Made by a program: the position numbers and the translations under genes. Below, piece by piece: positions 15,628 to 20,470 of a DNA stretch of 20,470 bases (the stretch's first letter is position 1; each line of letters opens with the position of its first letter). Source of the DNA: Rhodobacteraceae bacterium UBA3069 (GTDB taxonomy: Bacteria; Pseudomonadota; Alphaproteobacteria; Rhodobacterales; Rhodobacteraceae); the NCBI GenBank assembly GCA_002366795.1, contig DFBX01000059.1, positions 1-20,470 on the forward strand. The letters run 5' to 3'. The notes under the pieces are model-generated. The model was not told the DNA's origin. It made no database searches and saw only the letters and a list, made by a program, of their open reading frames with translations.

Positions 15628-15648
15628 AGGGGCGTGCAAAGCGCCCCT
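15628..15648 (+). terminator. Stem-loop between flgE and flgK
   Basis: AGGGGCG (15628-15634) pairs perfectly with CGCCCCT (15642-15648) over a 7-nt loop. Only two T follow, so full termination is doubtful. It may lower transcription into flgK or protect the 3' end of the highly expressed flgE message. Confidence 0.45.
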
Positions 15649-15674
15649 TCCAACCTTGCCAGAAAGGATAGGCC

Positions 15675-17129
15675 ATGAGTATCTCAGGTGCATTGTCGAA
15701 CGCATTGTCCGGGCTGACCGCAACCTCCCGCATGGCCGAGCTCGTCTCTTCGAACATTTCGAATGCCATGACCGATGGGTACGGGCGCCGCGAACTTGCG
15801 GTGTCGTCCCGATTGATCGGCGATTACGGCGGTGTCGCTATCGACGGCGTGACGCGGCACATGAATATGGGCATCGTCACCGACCGCCGCTTCGCGCAAT
15901 CCGATTTCAGCAATTCCTCGCGTGAACTGGATTTTCTTTCGCGACTAGAAACGCTGGTCGGAACGCCCGAGGATGAATTTTCGTTGTCGGCCCGCATGGC
16001 TGCGTTCGAATCTGATCTGGTATCGGCTGCCAGCCGACCAGATGTAAATGAACGGCTTGAAACTGTATTCCGCAGCGCCTCTGCCCTGTCCCAGACGTTC
16101 AACAACGTGTCGGATAGTATCCAGACGATGCGGACCGAGGCGGATCACAACATTGCAACGCAGGTTGATCAACTGAACCAGACGCTGAGCCAAGTGCGTG
16201 ATCTGAACATCCGCATTTCGACGAGCGTCAACCAGGGCAAGGATCCGTCCGCCCTGCAAGACCACCGGCAGATTCTGATCGACCAGATCAGCGAAATCGT
16301 CCCGGTACGCGAAGTGCCGCGTGATCGTGGCACCGTGGCGTTGTTCACACCAGGTGGCGCCATATTGTTGGACGGGCTGGCGGCAACTGTCGAATTTCAG
16401 ACCACCAATATGATCATGCCGCACATGACCGTCGAAAACGGCGATCTGTCCGGTCTTTCTGTGAACGGTATCCCGATTCGCACTGACAGTTCGTTGGGGC
16501 CGATGAAGGGCGGAACACTTGGCGCCTTGTTCGAGGTACGGGACGAAATTGCGAATGTAGCGCAGTTGCAAATCGATGCAGTGGCGCGCGATGTTGTCGA
16601 ACGGTTCCAAGATTCTGGTATAGACCCGACGCTTGCCGCAACCTCTGCGGGCCTGTTCACCGATCAAGGCGCGTTCTTCACCGCTGCGGATGAAGTAGGC
16701 CTTGCTGGTCGAATGTCGGTGAACGCTGTCGTCAATCCTGATGCAGGTGGTGATGTATGGAAGCTTCGCGATGGTCTGGGCGCGGTAGTTCCCGGAGAGG
16801 TCGGTGACGGTGCGCTTCTGTCTGCAATGGTCAACGTGATGAGCGAGGGTCGCGCACCTGCCTCGGGCGGTTTCGGCCCCGCAATGCGCAGCGCCGCCGG
16901 ACTTGGTGCCAGTTTCTTGTCGCGGGTCGGTAGCGCCCGGGAACTGGTCGAACAACAGACAACATTCGCCTCTACCCAGTTGTCGGAACTCAAAGCGCAG
17001 GAGCTGGAAGAAGGGGTCGATACCGACCACGAGATGCAGCGCCTGATGTTAATCGAACAAGCATACGCCGCGAACGCCCGCATGATGCAGGCGGTTGATG
17101 CAATGATGCAAACGCTATTGGAGCTTTAA
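15675..17129 (+). CDS. flgK: Flagellar hook-filament junction protein FlgK (HAP1)
   Basis: FlgK is the first junction protein between hook and filament. The 484-residue product has the conserved N-terminus (SGALSNALSGLTATSRMAELVSSNISNAMTDGYGRRE), a long coiled-coil-prone stretch (about 130-190, containing VDQLNQTLSQVRDLNIRIS), and the C-terminal helix with LEEGVDTDHEMQRLMLIEQAYAANARMMQAVDAMMQTLLEL. AAGGA stands 6 nt before the ATG. The 3' end is 3 bp from flgL, so the two are one transcript. The length is near the lower end for the family. Confidence 0.94.
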   Translation: MSISGALSNALSGLTATSRMAELVSSNISNAMTDGYGRRELAVSSRLIGDYGGVAIDGVTRHMNMGIVTDRRFAQSDFSNSSRELDFLSRLETLVGTPEDEFSLSARMAAFESDLVSAASRPDVNERLETVFRSASALSQTFNNVSDSIQTMRTEADHNIATQVDQLNQTLSQVRDLNIRISTSVNQGKDPSALQDHRQILIDQISEIVPVREVPRDRGTVALFTPGGAILLDGLAATVEFQTTNMIMPHMTVENGDLSGLSVNGIPIRTDSSLGPMKGGTLGALFEVRDEIANVAQLQIDAVARDVVERFQDSGIDPTLAATSAGLFTDQGAFFTAADEVGLAGRMSVNAVVNPDAGGDVWKLRDGLGAVVPGEVGDGALLSAMVNVMSEGRAPASGGFGPAMRSAAGLGASFLSRVGSARELVEQQTTFASTQLSELKAQELEEGVDTDHEMQRLMLIEQAYAANARMMQAVDAMMQTLLEL

Positions 17130-17132
17130 CAG

Positions 17133-18143
17133 ATGACCCAAGTTTCGATCGGTGATCTTGCCCAGTCCTACACGCTGCGCCGCCAGAACACGTTGCTCAA
17201 GCAAGAGATGGGCAAGTTAAACATGGAACTGTCCTCTGGGCGCACCTCGGATGTCGCCAGCCATCTTTCGGGTGACTACTCCCATCTTGCGGATATCGAA
17301 AGGGGTTTGCGTGTTTTACAGGGCTTTGACTCTTCCGCAACCGAGGCCGCGCAGTTCACCGGGGCGATGCAATCGGCGCTGGGTCATGTTCAGGATGTCA
17401 GTTCCAGTCTCGCCAATGCCTTGATCACCAGCAGCGCCGGCTATCTTGAAACGCCGATAAATTCTGTGGCCCGGTCAGCGGAAACGGACATGCAGACACT
17501 CGTTTCCACCCTGAATAGCAGTATTGCCGGACGGTCCCTGTTTTCGGGCGTGGCAACGGATCGTGCTGCATTGGCCTCGGCTGATGACATTATGACCGAA
17601 CTGCGCACTGCCATCGCCGGCGCGACAACCAGTTCGGACGTTATCAATATAGTCACCGACTGGTTTGATGCGCCAGGTGGCGGGTTCGATACGATGGGAT
17701 ATAATGGCTCGACTACGGGAATGTCGCCTTTTCCTATGGGTGATGGGCAGTCTGTTGACCTTGACTTGCGCGCCGACAATGCGGAAATCAGAAACGCACT
17801 GAAATTTACCGCGATTGCCGCTTTGTCCGCCGAGGAATCATTGGGGTTCGGGCTGGATGCCAAGAAGCAGCTGCAGGTTCATGCGGGCCAAGGGTTGTTA
17901 ACCGCTCAGGACGGTTTGACGTCAATCCGCGCCGATCTTGGCTATGCCGAGGAGCGGATTGACGACAATGTGGCTCGCATCGCCTTTGAAAAAACATCGC
18001 TTGAATATGCGCGCGGAGAGTTGCTGGGCGTCGACCCCTATGAAACCGCAACGCGGTTGGAAGATGTGCAATTCCAGCTGGAAAGCCTCTACACCATCAC
18101 GGTCCGCCTCTCACGCCTGTCATTGGTGGAGTATATGTCGTGA
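17133..18143 (+). CDS. flgL: Flagellar hook-filament junction protein FlgL (HAP3, flagellin-like)
   Basis: FlgL links FlgK to the flagellin filament. The 336-residue product has the flagellin-type N-terminal helix region (IGDLAQSYTLRRQNTLLKQEMGKLNMELSSGRTSDVA), a variable middle (SLFSGVATDRAALAS, FPMGDGQSVDLDL), and a flagellin-like C-terminal helix (TSIRADLGYAEERIDDNVARIAFEKTSLEYARGELLG, ending SLVEYMS). A flagellin would be the alternative, but the place between flgK and flgI and the divergent ends favour FlgL. The start follows flgK by 3 bp, with GGAG at the end of flgK. The stop overlaps flgI by 4 bp (GTGA). Confidence 0.92.
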   Translation: MTQVSIGDLAQSYTLRRQNTLLKQEMGKLNMELSSGRTSDVASHLSGDYSHLADIERGLRVLQGFDSSATEAAQFTGAMQSALGHVQDVSSSLANALITSSAGYLETPINSVARSAETDMQTLVSTLNSSIAGRSLFSGVATDRAALASADDIMTELRTAIAGATTSSDVINIVTDWFDAPGGGFDTMGYNGSTTGMSPFPMGDGQSVDLDLRADNAEIRNALKFTAIAALSAEESLGFGLDAKKQLQVHAGQGLLTAQDGLTSIRADLGYAEERIDDNVARIAFEKTSLEYARGELLGVDPYETATRLEDVQFQLESLYTITVRLSRLSLVEYMS

Positions 18144-19255
18144 TTGTAGCGTTGAAATCGGTAATGCGCCTGGTGATCCTGACCATTCTGATGGCTGGGA
18201 TGGTTTCAGCGAACCCCGTTCGTATCAAGGATCTGGTCGAATTCGACGGTGTACGTGGCAACGATCTGGTTGGTTACGGGCTGGTTGTCGGCCTCAACGG
18301 AACCGGCGATGGCATTCGGAACGCGCCGTTTACCGAAGAAATCATGTCCAACATTCTAGAACGGTTGGGCGTGAATGTGACCGGAGAACAATTTCGACCC
18401 AAGAATGTCGCCGCGGTTTTCGTGACCGCGACGTTGCCACCGTTCGCGCGGGCTGGTGGGCGGATCGATGTAACGATTTCAGCCATTGGAGATGCCAAAA
18501 GCCTTTTGGGCGGGACACTGGTCATGACGCCGCTTAATGCGGCTGATGGCCAGATATATGCTGTCGCGCAAGGCACTGTGATCGCTGGCGGCGCTGCGGC
18601 GGAAGGCGAAGCCGGTGGTGTGGTTCAGGGTGTGCCCACCTCTGGCGTGATACCGGCTGGCGCTTATGTCGAACGAGAAGTGAACTTTGATTTTTCCAGT
18701 CTCGCCTCACTTCGCCTTGGTTTGCGCGTGCCCGATTTCACCACTGCCGGTCGGATCGAAAGAGCGATCAACCGTGATTTTGGCCGTCGAGTGGCGGTGA
18801 TGCTGGATTCCGGCACTGTTCGACTGGACATTGGCGCTACAAGGATGCCCTCTCCGGCCCATGCGCTTGGACGGATTGAGAACATCTCGGTTCAGCCAGA
18901 GCGCAAAGCACGCGTGGTCGTGGATCAAAGATCGGGAACCATTGTGATGGGGGACGAGGTTCGGATTTCACGCGTTGCCGTGTCTCAAGGCAATCTGACT
19001 TTGCGGATTCACGAAGCCCCTATTGCCGTACAGCCGAACCCGTTTTCCGAAGGGGAGACTGTGATAGTTCCTCGCACGGATGCACAGATCAACGAAGAGC
19101 CGGGCATTGGCCTTGCAGAAATTCCAGAGGGTACGAGCCTGTCTGAAGTGGTTGCGGGGCTCAACGCTCTTGGCGTCGCACCGCGCGATATGATTGATAT
19201 CCTGAAGAGCATAAAGGCTGCCGGCGCTCTGCACGCTGAATTCATTGTTCACTAG
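18140..19255 (+). CDS. flgI: Flagellar P-ring protein FlgI
   Basis: FlgI forms the P-ring around the rod in the peptidoglycan layer. The 371-residue product matches the family length. A signal peptide (hydrophobic 11-22, MVSA|NP cleavage near 24) precedes the hallmark VRIKDLVEFDGVRGNDLVGYGLVVGLNGTGDG. Other conserved stretches are PRNVAAVFVTATLPPFA-like (here KNVAAVFVTATLPPFARAGGRID), LVMTPLNAADGQIYAVAQG and the C-terminal VVAGLNALGVAPRDMIDILKSIKAAGALHAE. I chose the GTG at 18140 because GGAG stands 8 nt upstream and GTGA couples it to flgL; an ATG at 18164 would shorten the signal peptide. It is the last flagellar gene before the IS region, whose left end is 15 bp past its stop. Confidence 0.95.
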   Translation: MIVALKSVMRLVILTILMAGMVSANPVRIKDLVEFDGVRGNDLVGYGLVVGLNGTGDGIRNAPFTEEIMSNILERLGVNVTGEQFRPKNVAAVFVTATLPPFARAGGRIDVTISAIGDAKSLLGGTLVMTPLNAADGQIYAVAQGTVIAGGAAAEGEAGGVVQGVPTSGVIPAGAYVEREVNFDFSSLASLRLGLRVPDFTTAGRIERAINRDFGRRVAVMLDSGTVRLDIGATRMPSPAHALGRIENISVQPERKARVVVDQRSGTIVMGDEVRISRVAVSQGNLTLRIHEAPIAVQPNPFSEGETVIVPRTDAQINEEPGIGLAEIPEGTSLSEVVAGLNALGVAPRDMIDILKSIKAAGALHAEFIVH

Positions 19256-19270
19256 GCAGTTTGTTAAGTT

Positions 19271-19280
19271 TGACCTGCTC
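19271..19280. repeat. Terminal inverted repeat, orfB (3') end of the deleted IS3 element
   Basis: TGACCTGCTC; perfect complement of 20015-20024. It lies 13 bp outside the orfB stop, as expected for IS3-family elements. Confidence 0.75.
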
Positions 19281-19293
19281 GTCTGAGAGTCCG

Positions 19294-19917
19294 CTATTTC
19301 AAGTTAGCTCTGTTCAGGTTTTGGTTTTCCTTTGACCGGTTAGCATACTCCGCTGGCGTCATGCCAGCGAGGCTGGAATGCGGGCGATGGTGGTTGAAGT
19401 CGGTGCGCCAGGCAGCGATCAGATTGCGGGCATGGCGCAGGCTGTCGAACAGATGCTCGTTCAGGCATTCGTCACGCATACGGCCATTGAAGTTTTCCAC
19501 ATGCCCGTTCTGCACAGGTTTTCCCGGCGCGATATTGTGCCAATCGACCTTGCGGTCTTCCTGCCACTTCAGGATCGCATTCGAGGTCAGTTCGGTTCCG
19601 TTGTCGCTGACCACCATGCAAGGATAGCTTCGCACCTCAGCGATCCGATCCAGTTCACGGGCGACACGCTCGCCTGACAGAGACGGATCGACGACCGCTG
19701 CCAAGCATTCCCGGCTGAAGTCGTCAATCACATTCAATATGTGGAACCAGAGGCCGCAAGACAGGCTGTCAGACACGAAGCCCAGTGACCACCTTTGGTT
19801 AGGTCCCTGCGGGATCGCCATTGGAGCTCTGGTGCCCACTGCGCGCTTGCGTCCGCCGCGCTTACGAACGGTTAACCCTTCTTCGCGGCAGATCCGATAC
19901 AGCTTCTTCCAATTCAC
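19294..19917 (-). pseudogene. Truncated IS3-family transposase OrfB (DDE/rve integrase core)
   Basis: The remaining 207 residues hold the integrase core but lack about 60-80 N-terminal residues. The reading begins at VNWKKLYRICREEGL, a point in the middle of normal OrfB. The first catalytic Asp, normally in a WSLDFVSD-type motif, is Gly46 here (RWSLGFVSD; GGC codon at 19780-19782, one base from GAC). The second Asp (VVSDNGTEL) and the Glu (HVENFNGRMRDE) are present, as is the C-terminal NHHRPHSSLAGMTPAEYA. The upstream frame ends at a stop within the old leader. Loss of the N-terminus plus loss of a catalytic residue make an active transposase very unlikely. Confidence 0.85.
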
Positions 19918-20014
19918 CCGCTGCCGACAGGTGATGTTTACATTGAGGTGTTCCTAGATTTGTAGACGCTTTGCTTAGTAATTTTGGAAGCAAAGGACGA
20001 TGCAGATGTAAGGG

Positions 20015-20024
20015 GAGCAGGTCA
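20015..20024. repeat. Terminal inverted repeat, leader (5') end of the deleted IS3 element
   Basis: GAGCAGGTCA; perfect complement of 19271-19280. Confidence 0.75.
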
Positions 20025-20106
20025 CCTGAGCTACCCCCCGAAATTCGGACACTGACGTAAGCTGCGATTTGTAGTCTGCTGATCTTCAACACGAAGGAGA
20101 TCAGGA

Positions 20107-20400
20107 ATGTCGAAACGGAAGCAACATCATCCAGAGTTCAAAGCCAAGGTGGCGTTGGAAGCGCTGAAAGGCGAAGAGACAGTCAGCGAGCTGGCAAGCC
20201 GGTTTGGGGTGCATCCCACGATGATCCATCAATGGAAACGTGCTCTGCTTGAAGGCGCGTCTGGCGTATTTGAGCGCGGCGGCCGGAAGGCACCGGAAGT
20301 CGATGAAGAGCAGGTCAAAGACCTGCATGCCAAGATCGGGGAGTTGGCCGTCGCCAACGATTTTTTGGCCAGAAAGCTCAAACCTTGGACCGGCAAGTGA
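20107..20400 (+). CDS. IS3-family transposase OrfA (helix-turn-helix protein)
   Basis: The 97-residue product has the HTH_Tnp_1 type N-terminus: KRKQHHPEFKAKVALEALKG, ETVSELASRFGVHPTMIHQWKRALLEGA. A leucine-zipper-like C-terminal part follows (VKDLHAKIGELAVANDFLARKLKPW). OrfA binds the element ends and, fused to OrfB by frameshifting, makes the transposase. GGAG lies 8 nt before the ATG. It is intact, in contrast to the neighbouring element. The stop overlaps a GTG in the orfB frame. Confidence 0.92.
   Translation: MSKRKQHHPEFKAKVALEALKGEETVSELASRFGVHPTMIHQWKRALLEGASGVFERGGRKAPEVDEEQVKDLHAKIGELAVANDFLARKLKPWTGK
20361..20367 (+). promoter_or_regulatory. Candidate -1 programmed frameshift site of the IS3 element
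   Basis: T TTT TTG in the OrfA frame (codons GAT TTT TTG) fits the X XXY YYZ slippery pattern. After a -1 shift the frame stays open through 20408 into orfB (MIEPNLPGLS). IS3-family elements typically make their OrfAB transposase this way. Confidence 0.55.
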
Positions 20401-20470
20401 GGCGCAAGATGATTGAGCCCAATCTGCCAGGCCTGTCGGTTGGCAAGCAATGCGCGTTACTGTCGATCTC
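20397..20470 (+). CDS. IS3-family transposase OrfB, N-terminal part (cut by the window edge)
   Basis: In the -1 frame relative to OrfA, VRRKMIEPNLPGLSVGKQC and LLSI are readable, matching the usual OrfB start of this subgroup. A free start could be the GTG at 20397 (GTGA overlap with the orfA stop) or the ATG at 20409, but translation as an OrfAB fusion is more likely. The integrase core lies outside the window, so its intactness cannot be judged. Confidence 0.8.
   Translation, partial: MRRKMIEPNLPGLSVGKQCALLSI

Larger units (their letters stand above)
19271..20024 (-). mobile_element. Internally deleted IS3-family element (IS407-like group)
   Basis: A 754-bp remnant is bounded by perfect 10-bp inverted ends (TGACCTGCTC at 19271-19280 and its complement at 20015-20024), with imperfect matching further in. 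Full members of this family are about 1.2-1.3 kb with orfA and orfB. Here the 3' two-thirds of orfB and about 80 bp of the 5' leader remain, while orfA and the orfB start are gone. On the minus strand the likely orfA ATG (19943) is followed directly by TAA. No matching target duplication is visible on the two flanks. With both ends present it could still be moved in trans by a related transposase. Group assignment is from memory. Confidence 0.8.
20027..20470 (+). mobile_element. Left part of a second IS3-family element, running off the window
   Basis: orfA and the first part of orfB are present on the plus strand. The left end probably begins at TGAGCTACCCCC (20027), since IS3-family ends start with TGA and this lies 80 bp before orfA; the right end is outside the window, so the end cannot be checked by its partner. 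It starts 2 bp after the deleted element. The OrfA is of a different IS3 subgroup, so the two are independent insertions, not one element. Confidence 0.75.

Noticed and set aside
19267..20028. Target-site duplication flanking the deleted IS3 element
   Set aside because: The flanks differ (AGTT on the left, CCTG on the right), and the right flank is occupied by the second element.
1..20470. tRNA, rRNA, CRISPR array or a compact new defence or toxin system
   Set aside because: No cloverleaf, rRNA-like or regularly spaced repeat pattern was seen on reading the gaps, and nearly all DNA is accounted for by recognised genes.

Overview
The window looks like chromosomal DNA from a Rhodobacteraceae-type alphaproteobacterium (Roseobacter/Rhodobacter relatives). 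The grounds are GC-rich coding sequence, the style of the SecA, ArgJ and Nudix proteins, the flagellar order motB-flgE-flgK-flgL-flgI, and TTAA-N7-TTAA-like (CtrA-type) boxes in front of several genes. The assignment comes from recall of these families, not from a database search.

Layout. (1) Positions 1-142 hold no gene I can support. (2) Positions 143-2621, minus strand: a signal-peptide-bearing parvulin-type peptidyl-prolyl isomerase, then argJ, then a mutT-like Nudix gene, packed as an operon (2-bp gap, then a 4-bp GTGA overlap). (3) Positions 2796-8283, plus strand: secA, divergent from the isomerase gene, then an unrecognised membrane-anchored four-cysteine protein, then a PstS-like/OmpA-like fusion protein. 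(4) Positions 8286-13139, minus strand: ugd (UDP-sugar dehydrogenase), a lipid-carrier sugar-phosphate transferase, a four-TM FlaA1/CapD/WbpM-type NDP-sugar 4,6-dehydratase, and radC. (5) Positions 13366-19255, plus strand: motB, flgE, flgK, flgL and flgI, divergent from ugd. (6) From 19271 to the right edge are two IS3-family remnants or elements: an internally deleted element on the minus strand that keeps both ends, and 2 bp further on the left part of a second element on the plus strand, which runs out of the window.

How the genes work together. Regions 2 and 3 pair protein export (SecA) with periplasmic folding (the parvulin) and two uncharacterised envelope proteins. Region 4 supplies the first steps of surface polysaccharide synthesis: UDP-uronic acid, nucleotide-sugar modification, and loading of the first sugar on the lipid carrier. 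Region 5 supplies motor stator, hook, hook-filament junction and P-ring parts. The polysaccharide and flagellar blocks diverge from one 226-bp region.

Most notable are four CtrA-like boxes (each 7 of 8 core bases with exact 7-nt spacing) upstream of motB, flgE, radC and the four-cysteine gene; the PBP-OmpA fusion and its unknown neighbour; and the dead IS3 element, which has an internal deletion and its first catalytic Asp replaced by Gly, sitting 15 bp after flgI where further flagellar genes would be expected. I saw no tRNA, rRNA, CRISPR array or clearly new defence system.
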